From: Maritimibacter sp. DP1N21-5
Lineage (GTDB): Bacteria; Pseudomonadota; Alphaproteobacteria; Rhodobacterales; Rhodobacteraceae
Direction of reading: 5' to 3'
Length of the DNA stretch: 64,000 bases
Assembly: GCF_019218295.1 (NCBI RefSeq)
Contig: NZ_JAHUZF010000004.1
Location: forward strand, 248,001-312,000
Within the stretch, counting starts at the first letter, position 1. Each line of letters begins with the position of its first letter. A program made the translations under genes and the position numbers. Below are positions 54,113 through 62,207 of the stretch, piece by piece. Below the pieces are notes generated by a model. It made no database searches, was not told the origin of the DNA, and saw only the letters and a list, made by a program, of their open reading frames with translations.

Positions 54113-54747
54113 CCAACGGCCCCCTGCGCGTCGGAATCGGTGGACCCGTGGGTGCGGGCAAGACCACGCTCACCGCCCAACTGGCCCGCGCACTCAAGGA
54201 CCGCTGTTCCATGGCGGTAATCACCAACGACATCTACACGCAGGAGGACGCCGAGGCGCTCATGCGGATGCAGATCCTGCCAGACGACCGCGTCATGGGC
54301 GTCGAGACCGGCGGTTGCCCCCATACCGCGATCCGCGAGGACGCCTCGATCAACCTCGCAGCGGTGGCCGAGCTCAATGCGCGGCATCCGGACCTCGACC
54401 TGATCCTGATCGAAAGTGGCGGCGACAATCTGTCCGCGACCTTTTCGCCGGAACTGGCCGACATCACCTTCTACGTGATCGACGTCGCGGCGGGCGAAGA
54501 AATCCCCCGCAAGGGCGGCCCCGCAATCTGTCGGAGCGATCTTCTGGTGATCAACAAACGCGACCTCGCGCCCTATGTCGGGGCCAACCTCGACGTGATG
54601 GAGCGGGACGCCACCCGGATGCGGGTAGGCAAGCCCTTCGTATTCACCTCCCTTCGGCATGGCGACGGCGTGGAGGCCGTCGTTAACGCGCTCGTGGAGC
54701 TTGGCGGGCTGGCCCTGCGCCCGGCGTCTTCGGTCGATGCCGCCTAG
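54109..54747 (+). CDS. ureG: Urease accessory GTPase UreG
   Basis: 212 aa SIMIBI-class GTPase. P-loop [10 protein letters not shown] (residues 12-21), [16 protein letters not shown] with the Cys-Pro-His nickel site, LIESGGDN, and [10 protein letters not shown] for guanine. It drives nickel insertion with UreD and UreF. Last urease gene. The 177-base gap after it has a CGCCGC/GCGGCG hairpin without T tract. Confidence 0.97.
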   Translation: MTNGPLRVGIGGPVGAGKTTLTAQLARALKDRCSMAVITNDIYTQEDAEALMRMQILPDDRVMGVETGGCPHTAIREDASINLAAVAELNARHPDLDLILIESGGDNLSATFSPELADITFYVIDVAAGEEIPRKGGPAICRSDLLVINKRDLAPYVGANLDVMERDATRMRVGKPFVFTSLRHGDGVEAVVNALVELGGLALRPASSVDAA

Positions 54748-54847
54748 CACGGTGCTGCGACGCCGCATCGCGGCGCGCTGCTCTGAATTTACTGATTATT
54801 CAATCGGGTTGCGCGTGCTGCATGGCGGCATTTCGGCATTGTGGGTG

Positions 54848-54873
54848 GTTGGGTAAGTCCCTGTGTCCTATCT
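54848..54873 (+). promoter_or_regulatory. Possible heat-shock-sigma (RpoH-like) promoter of the DUF1127 gene
   Basis: GTTG (54848-54851), 15 bases, then CCTATCT (54867-54873), which fits the alphaproteobacterial RpoH -10 form CYTATMT. The start point would give a leader of about 45 bases. Match by eye only. Confidence 0.35.
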
Positions 54874-54924
54874 CTGACGCCAAGGGGGGAACACAGAGAC
54901 ACTAGACCATCTGAGGTTTCCAAA

Positions 54925-55146
54925 ATGGCTTACACTGCAACCACGACTGACTTCGCCGCTTCTCATCCGATCTATGCCCGGGTTCTCGAAGCGCTCAAGA
55001 ATTTCGGTGCCGCATATGTCGAAGCGCGTTCGCGCCAGGGCGAAATCGCCGCGCTCGAAGCGATGACCGACGAAGAGCTGGCCGAACGCGGCCTGACCCG
55101 TGACGGCATCGTGCGTCACGTCTTCTCGGACAGCTACTACCTCTGA
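54925..55146 (+). CDS. DUF1127-family small protein
   Basis: 73 aa. The C-terminal half (IAALEAMTDEELAERGLTRDGI) is the DUF1127 helix pair; the arginine content of the N-terminal half is lower than in most family members. Such proteins in Rhodobacter and Brucella/Agrobacterium relatives are stress-linked and affect RNA turnover or phosphate and growth control. CTGAGG lies upstream of the ATG. A clear terminator follows. An upstream in-frame extension is not supported by a ribosome site. Confidence 0.85.
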   Translation: MAYTATTTDFAASHPIYARVLEALKNFGAAYVEARSRQGEIAALEAMTDEELAERGLTRDGIVRHVFSDSYYL

Positions 55147-55183
55147 GGTAGGGCAGTCAGGACGAAACATCGTCCTTCTGAAG

Positions 55184-55210
55184 AGAGCCGGACCAGGGGT
55201 CCGGCTCTTT
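55184..55210 (+). terminator. Intrinsic terminator of the DUF1127 gene
   Basis: AGAGCCGGACC-agg-GGTCCGGCTCT followed by TT: a near-perfect 11-bp stem. Confidence 0.88.
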
Positions 55211-55309
55211 CACGTTCCAAGGATCGGTTCCCGTCCAACGGAATCCCTGGCCGCGCGCAAAAGCCCACCGCGTCGCGGGGCCAGACATCCTGGTTCAAGG
55301 CTGGAAAAC

Positions 55310-55383
55310 TGGAGCGGGCGACGGGAATCGAACCCGTATCATCAGCTTGGAAGGCTGAGGTCTTACCATTACACAACGCCCGC
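55310..55383 (-). tRNA. tRNA-Gly, anticodon TCC
   Basis: On the minus strand the acceptor GCGGGCG pairs with CGCCCGC, the D arm has TAATGGTA, the anticodon loop is CTTCCAA (anticodon TCC), and the T arm is ACGGGTTCGATTCCCGT. CCA is encoded at 55310-55312. Length 74 bases with CCA. No promoter was identified by eye. Confidence 0.96.
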
Positions 55384-55621
55384 GCCGGGTTTGACCTAAC
55401 TAAGACATCATTTTTTGGGGGTCAAGATACCCCTTCAAGAAGTCCTGTGGCTCAGGAGATCCAGTCGGCTTGCGGCCCTTTGCTGCCATTTAAGCTCACA
55501 TCATCGCGCTGCGGCGCGGTCTGTCGAACCGGCCATTCGCTGCGGACACCCGTGCGGACGAAGCAGATACTCCGGCTGGAGAGCGAAGGCAGTGCCCGCG
55601 GTACGGCGCAGCTGTGCGGTT
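55384..55621. other. Gap upstream of tRNA-Gly without a supported gene
   Basis: Short open frames exist on both strands but have no ribosome site and no recognisable protein. A stretch near 55520-55560 looks like decayed coding DNA. It forms the border between core genes and the importer/hydrolase operon. Confidence 0.4.
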
Positions 55622-56602
55622 CTATGTCGAGGCAGAGATCTCGACACTCTGGTCGATCGGGCCAAAAAGTTCGACGCCATCGGCTGTAGAGGCGCGCATT
55701 TCGACCCGGTCTCCTGAATTGAGAAATGGCGAGCGGGACGCGCCATGGGCGATCAGCTCAATGGCTTGGCGTTCGGCAATGCAGCTCGACCCCACGTCTT
55801 CGTAACTTGCATTCGCCACGGTGCCCGAACCGAGGATGGTGCCGGCGGGCAGATCGCGCGAATAGGCCGCGTGGGCGATGAGCTCGTGAAAGCCGAACTT
55901 CATCTCGCCGCCGTTTGCGCGGCCGAAGGGCTGGCCGTTCACGTCGATGCGCAGCGGCAGGCATACACGGGCGTCGTGCCAGGCGGCGCCGAGTTCGTCA
56001 GGCGTAACCGCGAAAGGCGCCATGCTGCAGGCAGGCTTGCACTGCAGCCAGCCGAAACCGGTGGCCATCTCAACCGGGCCGAGCGCGCGCAGGCTCCAGT
56101 CGTTGATCAGCACGATCAACCGGATGGCGCGCGCGGCCAGCGATGCGGGCGTGCCCATCGGCACATCGCGGAGGATCACCCCGAACTCGCCTTCGAAGTC
56201 GATCCCGTCCGCTGCCGACGGAAAGCGCGCGACGCTTTGAGGCGGCAGGAACCGGTCCGACATCCCTTGGTACATCAAAGGACGTTCCGAAAGGCCAACC
56301 TGCGGCTGACCCCAGGCCTTTTGCAGAAGAAGCGCGTGGGTTTCAAAAGCCGAGCCGTCGAGCCATTGCCAGGCGCGTGGCAGCGGCGCGAGGGCCGTCT
56401 CAAGCGCAAACGGTGCCGCGCCGGCATCCCCGTCGTTCAGCCTATCATACTGGGCCTGCCAGGTGGCAAGGTGATCGTCCCAGGTTTCGAGCGCCGCCAG
56501 CAGCGTGCGGGCACCGTCCGCGGGCACAACCCGCTGGCCGTCGCGCGAGGCGATATGGAGGCGGCCGTCGCGGCTGCCATCGTCGAGCGTTACAAACTTC
56601 AT
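55622..56602 (-). CDS. Fumarylacetoacetate hydrolase (FAH) family protein
   Basis: 326 aa, close to the size of bacterial fumarylacetoacetases. FAH motifs: DFEGEFGVIL (metal-binding Glu residues), LINDWSLRALGP, CKPACSMAPFAVTPDELG, GEMKFGFHELIA and GTILGSGTVANASYEDVGSSC. These enzymes cut C-C bonds of acylpyruvates or related diketo acids with Mg2+. AGGAGA lies 7 bases before the ATG. Last gene of the TetR-flanked operon; its substrate is probably the product of the upstream cyclase-type hydrolase (inference). Confidence 0.88.
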   Translation of the reverse strand: MKFVTLDDGSRDGRLHIASRDGQRVVPADGARTLLAALETWDDHLATWQAQYDRLNDGDAGAAPFALETALAPLPRAWQWLDGSAFETHALLLQKAWGQPQVGLSERPLMYQGMSDRFLPPQSVARFPSAADGIDFEGEFGVILRDVPMGTPASLAARAIRLIVLINDWSLRALGPVEMATGFGWLQCKPACSMAPFAVTPDELGAAWHDARVCLPLRIDVNGQPFGRANGGEMKFGFHELIAHAAYSRDLPAGTILGSGTVANASYEDVGSSCIAERQAIELIAHGASRSPFLNSGDRVEMRASTADGVELFGPIDQSVEISAST

Positions 56603-56640
56603 CGTGGTTCTCCTGAACGGTGGCGACGAGACCGATGAAC

Positions 56641-57432
56641 TCAGTCGTCGGGCTGCCCCTTGAGCACGGCGACCGGGCGGCACCAACCTGCACTGGCGCC
56701 CTTGACCTTGATCGGAAAGCAGATCACCTCGAACCCGGTCGCAGGCAGGCTTTCGAGATTGCCCATCTTTTCCATGTGGCAGTATCCGCGCACCATCCCG
56801 GCGCGGTGGCCTTCCCAGATCAGCCCGGCATCGCCGGTTTCTGCCACGCGCCGCGCGGTGTGCAGGAACGGCGCGTCCCATGACCAGGCGTCGGTGCCCG
56901 TTACCCGCACGCCGCGTTCGGTCAGCCAGAGCGTCGCCTCGCGCCCGATGCCGCAGCCTGTCGCCAGATAGTCGGGCTGGCCATAACGCGCCCCGGCGGC
57001 GGTGTTGACGACGACGATGTCGAGCGGTTGCAGATCATGCCCGATGCGCGCCAGCTCGGCCTCGACCTCGGCGGCGGTGGCGACGTGGCCGTCCGGCAGA
57101 TGGCGGAAGTCCAGCTTGACACCGCGCGCGTGGCACCATCCAAGCGGCACCTCGTCGATTGTAATGGCGCGCTGGCCGTTATCCATGGTGGAATGGTAGT
57201 GCCAGGGCGCGTCAAGATGCGTGCCGTTGTGGGTGTTGAGCGCGATCTCCTCGACGGCCCAGCCCTCGCCGCCGGGCAGATCGGCGGCATCGATTCCGGG
57301 AAAGAACGAAAGGATCTGATTCGTGGTGTCGCCATGGGAATGATAGGTGATTTTTGGCCCTAGCCCCGGCGGATCGGCGAAGGTGGAGTTCTCAAGCGGG
57401 CGCGACAAGTCGATCAACTGCATCGGGATCAT
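56641..57432 (-). CDS. Cyclase-family metal hydrolase (kynurenine formamidase/isatin hydrolase superfamily)
   Basis: 263 aa. The metal-binding motif is HNGTHLDAPWHYH (HxGTHxDxPxH). The opening (LIDLSRPLENSTF) and the Thr/His features are those of the cyclase family, which opens cyclic amides or hydrolyses formamides. The ATG at 57432 overlaps the stop of the permease gene (ATGA), so coupled translation is assumed; the ATG at 57423 is an alternative. Substrate unknown. Confidence 0.87.
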   Translation of the reverse strand: MIPMQLIDLSRPLENSTFADPPGLGPKITYHSHGDTTNQILSFFPGIDAADLPGGEGWAVEEIALNTHNGTHLDAPWHYHSTMDNGQRAITIDEVPLGWCHARGVKLDFRHLPDGHVATAAEVEAELARIGHDLQPLDIVVVNTAAGARYGQPDYLATGCGIGREATLWLTERGVRVTGTDAWSWDAPFLHTARRVAETGDAGLIWEGHRAGMVRGYCHMEKMGNLESLPATGFEVICFPIKVKGASAGWCRPVAVLKGQPDD

Positions 57433-58187
57433 CTCCAGAAAACCAGGCGTTTTTCGATGCTGTCGAGCAGCGCCGCCGTAACAAGCCCCACCAGCCCCAG
57501 CACGAGGATCCCGGCATAGAGATCAGCGGATTGGAAACTTCGCTGCGCCAGGAGGATCAGAAAGCCGACACCGGGGCGGCTGGCCATGATTTCGCCCACC
57601 ACCACCAGGATCAGCGCGACGGTGAGCCCCACGCGCATGCCTGCAAGGATCTCCGGCAGCGCGGACGGCAGTGCGATACGGAACAGCACCGCCGCCCGGC
57701 CCATCTGCAACACGCGCGCCACCTCGTAGAGGCGTGGCTCGACCGCGCGAAACCCGCTGACGGTCGACATGAGGCAAGGCCAGAGCGCACCAAACGCGAT
57801 GATCGCCAGCACCATCTGCTCGGTATAACCGAACACCGCGACGATAATCGGCACCAATGCGGCCACCGGCAGCGGCCGCAGCGCCTCGAGCATGGGGCCG
57901 AGCCAGGAATTTGCCTTGTCCGACATGCCGATCAGCGCCCCGAGCGCGGCCCCGATCACCGAGGCGATCAGCCAACCCCCCAATGTTCGGGCCACTGTCA
58001 GCGCAGTGTTGCGCAGCAGCGAGCCATCGGTCAGCCCTTCGGCAAGGGCGGCGGCGATGCGCGACGGGGCGGGAAAGAAGACCGGGCGCACCACACCCGC
58101 CCGCGACGCCAATTCCCACAGCAAGAGCAGCATGGCGGCGAAGCCCAGCGAAGCGGCGAACCATATCAGGCGTTGTGTTGACGTCAT
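57429..58187 (-). CDS. ABC transporter permease (SsuC/TauC/ThiX type), second copy
   Basis: 252 aa with about six helices. The coupling loop is VEPRLYEVARVLQMGRAAVLFRIALPSALPEIL-like, typical of nitrate/taurine/sulfonate permeases. The ATG at 58187 is one base after the stop of the other permease; a longer frame is not needed. Two different permeases are adjacent, so the channel is probably a heterodimer. Confidence 0.88.
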   Translation of the reverse strand: MTSTQRLIWFAASLGFAAMLLLLWELASRAGVVRPVFFPAPSRIAAALAEGLTDGSLLRNTALTVARTLGGWLIASVIGAALGALIGMSDKANSWLGPMLEALRPLPVAALVPIIVAVFGYTEQMVLAIIAFGALWPCLMSTVSGFRAVEPRLYEVARVLQMGRAAVLFRIALPSALPEILAGMRVGLTVALILVVVGEIMASRPGVGFLILLAQRSFQSADLYAGILVLGLVGLVTAALLDSIEKRLVFWR

Positions 58188-58188
58188 G

Positions 58189-58956
58189 TCAGCGGAACCT
58201 CGCAAAGAAGCGCGCATCGAGCGCGTTGAGGCCGGCATTCATCGCCCAGCCCAGCAGGCCGATCCACACCAGGAAGGCCAGTGAGACATCGGGGTGGAGC
58301 GTCTGCGCCGAGAGGATCATGCCGTAGCCCAGCCCGCGCGGGTTGGCGACGACCTCGACGACCACGGCAACCGTGAGCGCAATTCCCGCCGCCAGCCGGA
58401 ACGCCACGAAGAGCCGCGGTACCGCCGACGGGATGACGATCACCAGAGTGCGCCGCAGCACATCCAGTTCGAGCACCCGGCCGACCTCGACCAGTCCCGG
58501 CTCGATCGCCCGGATCGCGGCGCGGGTCAGCACCAGGATCGGCCAGAGCGTGGTGAAGGCGACGATCGTGGTTTCCATTTGAAAGCCGAAGCCGGCGACC
58601 AGCAACATCAGCGGGATCAACGCGGCAGGCGGCACCGGGCGCAGGATTTCGACGGTCACGGCGAACAGCCGGTCGAGCGCGGGCGACAGTCCCAAGGCGA
58701 CACCGGCCGTCACCCCCAGCGCAAAACCGATTGCCAGTCCGGCAAAGGCGCAGGACAGGGTTTGGGCGGTGGCAATCAGCAGAGTGCCGTCGGCCAGCAC
58801 GCGCCCCAGCGCCAGTGCGATGTCGTGCGGCGCGGCAAAGGTGTAGTTCTCGGGGTCCAGAAAGGCCAGCGCAAGCACTTCCAGCACGACGATCAGTGCC
58901 AAAGGCACCACGGCGCCACGCGGCAGGGACAGGGGCAAGGTCATGACCAGCCTCAT
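58189..58956 (-). CDS. ABC transporter permease (SsuC/TauC/ThiX type), first copy
   Basis: 255 aa with about six helices and the same loop type (IEPGLVEVGRVLELDVLRRTLVIVIPSAVPRL-like). The ATG at 58956 overlaps the stop of the ATPase gene (ATGA); the ATG at 58944 is an alternative. It pairs with the next permease. Family transporters carry small organic anions or thiamine precursors. Confidence 0.88.
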   Translation of the reverse strand: MRLVMTLPLSLPRGAVVPLALIVVLEVLALAFLDPENYTFAAPHDIALALGRVLADGTLLIATAQTLSCAFAGLAIGFALGVTAGVALGLSPALDRLFAVTVEILRPVPPAALIPLMLLVAGFGFQMETTIVAFTTLWPILVLTRAAIRAIEPGLVEVGRVLELDVLRRTLVIVIPSAVPRLFVAFRLAAGIALTVAVVVEVVANPRGLGYGMILSAQTLHPDVSLAFLVWIGLLGWAMNAGLNALDARFFARFR

Positions 58957-59759
58957 GCGTGCTTGATGAAGGTAAACAGCTCGTGTCTGAGCGACAGGAA
59001 CTGTGCGTCCTCGCGCGTCGTCAGCTGGTCGCGCGGCTTGGCAAGCGTCACGTCGAACGAGCGCGCCACCCGACCCGGATTGGCGTAGAGCCCGACCACC
59101 CGGTCGCCGAGATAGATCGCCTCTTCCAGCTCGTGGGTGACGAAGAACACCGTCACCTTGCGCTCGGCGGCAATCCGCAGAACTTCGTCTTGCAAGGTCT
59201 GGCGCGTGATCGCATCCAGTGCACCGAAGGGCTCGTCCATCAACAGCACCGTTGGCTCCTGCGCCAGGCACCGGGCGATCTGCAGGCGTTGCTGCATTCC
59301 GCCCGACATTTGCCGCGGCAGCTTGTCGCCGGCATGTTCCAACCCCGTCATCGCCAGCAGCGCCTCGATGCGCTCGGGCCACTCGGTTTTCGGCACGCCC
59401 ATCGCCGAGAGCGCCAGGGCAATGTTGCCCGAGGCCGTGCGCCAGGGCAGCAGCGCCTTGGAGTAATCCTGAAACACAACCGCGATCTTGCGGTCGGGGC
59501 CAGTGAGCCGCTGGCCGTTCAGCAGCACCTCTCCGCGATCAGGACGCACCAGCCCGGCGAGCAGGCGCAGAAGCGTTGTCTTGCCGCAGCCGGAGGGACC
59601 GACCACGGAGACGAATTCGCCTTCGGCGATGTCGAGATCGATGGCCCTGAGAACCTCATGGGTGCCAAAGCTGAGCCCGATATTGCGGAACGAGATCATC
59701 GGCTGGCCCGGCGCGACAGCGCGCGCCGGATCGTTTTCGAGTGAAGGCATGGCGCTCAT
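58953..59759 (-). CDS. ABC transporter ATP-binding subunit (SsuB/TauB type)
   Basis: 268 aa. Walker A GPSGCGKTT (about 54-62), Q-loop VFQDYSKALLPWRT (the LPW motif is typical of the nitrate/sulfonate group), signature MSGGMQQRL, Walker B VLLMDEPFGALD, and the switch His in FVTHELEEAI. The ATG overlaps the stop of the binding-protein gene (ATGA). Confidence 0.92.
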   Translation of the reverse strand: MSAMPSLENDPARAVAPGQPMISFRNIGLSFGTHEVLRAIDLDIAEGEFVSVVGPSGCGKTTLLRLLAGLVRPDRGEVLLNGQRLTGPDRKIAVVFQDYSKALLPWRTASGNIALALSAMGVPKTEWPERIEALLAMTGLEHAGDKLPRQMSGGMQQRLQIARCLAQEPTVLLMDEPFGALDAITRQTLQDEVLRIAAERKVTVFFVTHELEEAIYLGDRVVGLYANPGRVARSFDVTLAKPRDQLTTREDAQFLSLRHELFTFIKHA

Positions 59760-60682
59760 TGCGCAACCAACAGGCCGAGGTCGATGTCGCCGGGCAGCAC
59801 TCCCTGCTCGCGCAGCGCGTCGTGCCAGAACGTCAAGTCTTCAACGCTCAACGCCACGTCGACATTTGGCAGCTCAATGCGCTCGGCCACCGGCGGCGGC
59901 AGGCGCATCGCAGTGGCGAGCGCCTCGCGGACCGCTTCGGGCGAGGCCTCGGCCACCGACTGGGCCTGCGACATGGTCTCCCGCAGCGTGCCGACCGCCT
60001 CGGGATTCGCCTCGACCCAGTCGCGGGTGCCGACCAGAAGGACCGTACGCAGCCCTTCGGGCAGTTCGGCCAGCGGCAGCGCGACCATATGGCCGAAGCC
60101 CTCGCCGATCATCGGACCGGCGAACTGGTTGACGGTGATTACCGCGTCGACACGACCGGCGCGGAGCTGATCGGCCATCTGCGGAAACGGCATCTCGATG
60201 AAGGTCACATCGGCGGGCGCAACGCCGTGGTTGTTCAGCCAGGCTTTCAGGATCACATCGAGCAGCGCGCCGATACCGGGCACGCCGACGTTGTGGCCCG
60301 CAAGGCCTTCGGCGTCTGTCACGCCACTGGCGGTGCTGGACACAATGGCTATGTCGCGCGAGGTCTGCAGCGTCGTCGAGGTGCCGCTGAACGCGACCAG
60401 ATCGAGCCCGTTGGCCACTGCGGCAAGAAAGGTCGTGGGCGTCATCGCGGCGACGGTGATCGAGTCCGACATCAGCGCGGCGGGAAACAGCGGATCGGCA
60501 GTCATTACCTCAAGCTGCACATCCAGACCGGCATCGGCAAACAGCCCCTGCTGATCGGCGATGAACACCGGCGCGGGGGCAGGGTTGATCGTGTGCCCGA
60601 TGGTGATCGTCTCGGCAATAGCGCCAGTGGAAAGGGCGCACGCCAACACCGCGGCCCCCAGAAGCATGGCTGATCGTTTCAT
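59756..60682 (-). CDS. ABC transporter periplasmic binding protein (SsuA/THI5-like)
   Basis: 308 aa. Signal peptide at about 1-23 (LLGAAVLACALSTGAIA). The mature chain is of the NMT1/SsuA type (IGHTINPAPAPVFIADQQGLFADAGLDV, then MTPTTFLAAVANG). These bind sulfonates, nitrate, pyrimidines, phthalate or similar. GGAGGA lies 4-9 bases before the ATG. First gene of the operon; a strong promoter lies at 60738-60765. Confidence 0.9.
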   Translation of the reverse strand: MKRSAMLLGAAVLACALSTGAIAETITIGHTINPAPAPVFIADQQGLFADAGLDVQLEVMTADPLFPAALMSDSITVAAMTPTTFLAAVANGLDLVAFSGTSTTLQTSRDIAIVSSTASGVTDAEGLAGHNVGVPGIGALLDVILKAWLNNHGVAPADVTFIEMPFPQMADQLRAGRVDAVITVNQFAGPMIGEGFGHMVALPLAELPEGLRTVLLVGTRDWVEANPEAVGTLRETMSQAQSVAEASPEAVREALATAMRLPPPVAERIELPNVDVALSVEDLTFWHDALREQGVLPGDIDLGLLVAQ

Positions 60683-60737
60683 TGGTTCCTCCCTCCAATG
60701 GTTTTGTCAGGATGGTTCGACACCCGACTTGATACAA

Positions 60738-60765
60738 TTCATACGTCCGTTCGAATTTTTGTCAA
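60738..60765 (-). promoter_or_regulatory. Sigma-70-type promoter of the importer/hydrolase operon, with likely TetR operator
   Basis: On the minus strand TTGACA (60765-60760), a 16-base spacer and TATGAA (60743-60738). A TCATACG/CGTATGA inverted pair (60739-60745 and 60796-60802) and repeated CGTTCG strings surround it, suitable as TetR operator. Confidence 0.7.
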
Positions 60766-60809
60766 GAAACTATCTGGACGTTCGTACTAGTTATTCGTAT
60801 GATCGCCCC

Positions 60810-61523
60810 ATGACCCCAACAAATGCTCGCTATGCGCCTGAGAAACATGCCAAGCCCAAGGCGGACGGCCGCCTCGCGCGCGGTGAGGCCACACGTGAAA
60901 AAGTGCTCGACGCGGCCGAACGACTGTTCGCCGAGCACGGGTTCGAAGGCGTTTCGATTCGCGATATCGCACGCGAAGCGGTCGTGTCGCTCAGCGTGGT
61001 GGGGTTTCATGGCGGCAGCAAAGACGATCTGTTCCTGACGATCTTCCAGCGCCGGGCCGAAACGCTCAATCGCGCCCGCAGCGAGGCGTTGGCCGAACTC
61101 CGCGCCCGGAAAGGCGCTGCGTTGACCCGACGCGACATTCTCGAAGCCTATGTCCTGCCCTATTCGCGCATGGCCTGGAGCGGTGACCGGCAATGGGCGG
61201 CCTATGCCAAGCTCATCGCCCGCATCGCCACCGACGAACGCTGGTATCCCCGCGTTCGCGAGTTCTTCGACCCGATCGCACAGGATTTCCTCGCGGCGAT
61301 GATTGCCGTCGATCCGGACGCCCCGCGCGACCGGCTGGCCATGGCCTTCGTCGTGTCGGTAACGGCGATGCTTTCGGTGGTCTCGTCGAACATGCGGATC
61401 GCCACGTTGTCGCGCGCTCTCGGCGCCGAGGCCCCGACCGACCCGGCCTGGTACAACGCCGTGCTCATCGGTTTCTGCGAAGGTGGTTTCGAGAATGCCC
61501 TGCGGGTCTCGGATGGCACGTGA
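60810..61523 (+). CDS. TetR-family transcription regulator
   Basis: 237 aa. The N-terminal helix-turn-helix runs from ATREKVLDAAERLFAEHGFEGVSIRDIA, with the recognition helix around VSLSVVGFHGGSKDDLF. The long C-terminal domain is of the type that dimerises and binds a small ligand. The ATG at 60810 is used; a longer frame would include the divergent promoter. Divergent from the ABC operon, which it probably represses. Confidence 0.9.
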   Translation: MTPTNARYAPEKHAKPKADGRLARGEATREKVLDAAERLFAEHGFEGVSIRDIAREAVVSLSVVGFHGGSKDDLFLTIFQRRAETLNRARSEALAELRARKGAALTRRDILEAYVLPYSRMAWSGDRQWAAYAKLIARIATDERWYPRVREFFDPIAQDFLAAMIAVDPDAPRDRLAMAFVVSVTAMLSVVSSNMRIATLSRALGAEAPTDPAWYNAVLIGFCEGGFENALRVSDGT

Positions 61524-61528
61524 TACAA

Positions 61529-61762
61529 TCAGGCCTTGTACTCCGGCGCCAGCTTTTCCTTGAGGAAGTTGCCGGTGGTTGAGTAGTGCGACATCAGAAG
61601 TTCCACAGAAAGGTCGGCGTTCCGTTCGAGCACCGCATCTGTAATAGCATTGTGCTCGGCATCGATGTCGCGTGAAGGGTATGCCTTTGAACCCGACAGG
61701 TGGCGGTAACGGACATTCTGATCATACAGCTGATTGTCTCCCGTCAGCACCCTTGGGACATC
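61529..61762 (-). pseudogene. 3' fragment of a GntR-family (FCD domain) regulator
   Basis: The frame encodes the end of an FCD ligand-binding domain (DVPRVLTGDNQLYDQNVRYRHL, then DIDAEHNAITDAVLERNADLS and LLMSHYSTTGNFLKE). The 5' part, including the DNA-binding domain, is missing: the frame runs into the IS-like sequence at about 61763. No start codon belongs to it. It converges on the TetR gene, only 5 bases apart. Confidence 0.75.
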
Positions 61763-62014
61763 TGAATTGATTTCGTAACGGAGGGTTTCTGGCTCATCAT
61801 AACCGCCAAGGAGTGGAGATGAGACAGAAACCCGGAACACAGAAAGCGCCCGCTGAGAAAGTAGTGAAGGACATCCGGCGGCGCACGAGGAAGCAACATT
61901 CAGCCGAGGAGAAGATTAGGATCGTGTTGGATGGGCTGCGCGGCGAAGACAGCATTGCCGAGCTCTGCCGTCGCGAGGGGATCGCGACGAGCCTGTATTA
62001 CAGCTGGTCCAACT
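61763..62014 (+). mobile_element. Left-end remnant of an IS3-family insertion sequence
   Basis: The stretch begins TGAATTGATTTCGTAACGG, like the left end of IS3-group elements that precede orfA in Rhodobacterales (recalled, not searched). The orfA start follows with AAGGAG. The homology stops inside orfA at about 62010; orfB and the right end are absent. It broke the GntR gene. Confidence 0.7.
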
Positions 62015-62016
62015 GA
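61819..62016 (+). pseudogene. Truncated IS3-type transposase OrfA
   Basis: 65 aa. The helix-turn-helix of OrfA is present (HSAEEKIRIVLDGLRGEDSIAELCRREGI, then YYSWSN) and stops directly after. Normal OrfA continues with KEFLEAG and a leucine zipper. No OrfB follows, so it is inactive. Confidence 0.8.
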
Positions 62017-62207
62017 AAGCGCCTGCGATCCGTCTCCGCGCGACGAATGGTGTCATTTCCTGCTATTTTGCCAACCGAACTGAATGTCTGCTGCCGCGAA
62101 GCATTCTCCAGCAACTCGCGCCCGCAGCGAACTTCCGCAAGCCGCCCACTTCACCGTCTTGCCAATGCCGACCTGCCTTCTCATGTTCAATGATGCTCAG
62201 ACTGCCC
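62017..62207. other. Gap between IS remnant and acyl-CoA synthetase gene
   Basis: No supported gene, RNA or terminator. Short open frames only. Confidence 0.4.

Noticed and set aside
55310..55621. tRNA-Gly as attachment site of an integrated island (55.4-62.2 kb)
   Set aside because: The accessory genes lie on the 5' side of the tRNA, whereas integrases use the 3' end; no integrase and no repeat of the tRNA 3' end were seen at the far border.
55415..55746. Short open frames on both strands next to tRNA-Gly
   Set aside because: No ribosome sites, no recognisable protein, and overlap with the FAH gene in a shadow frame.
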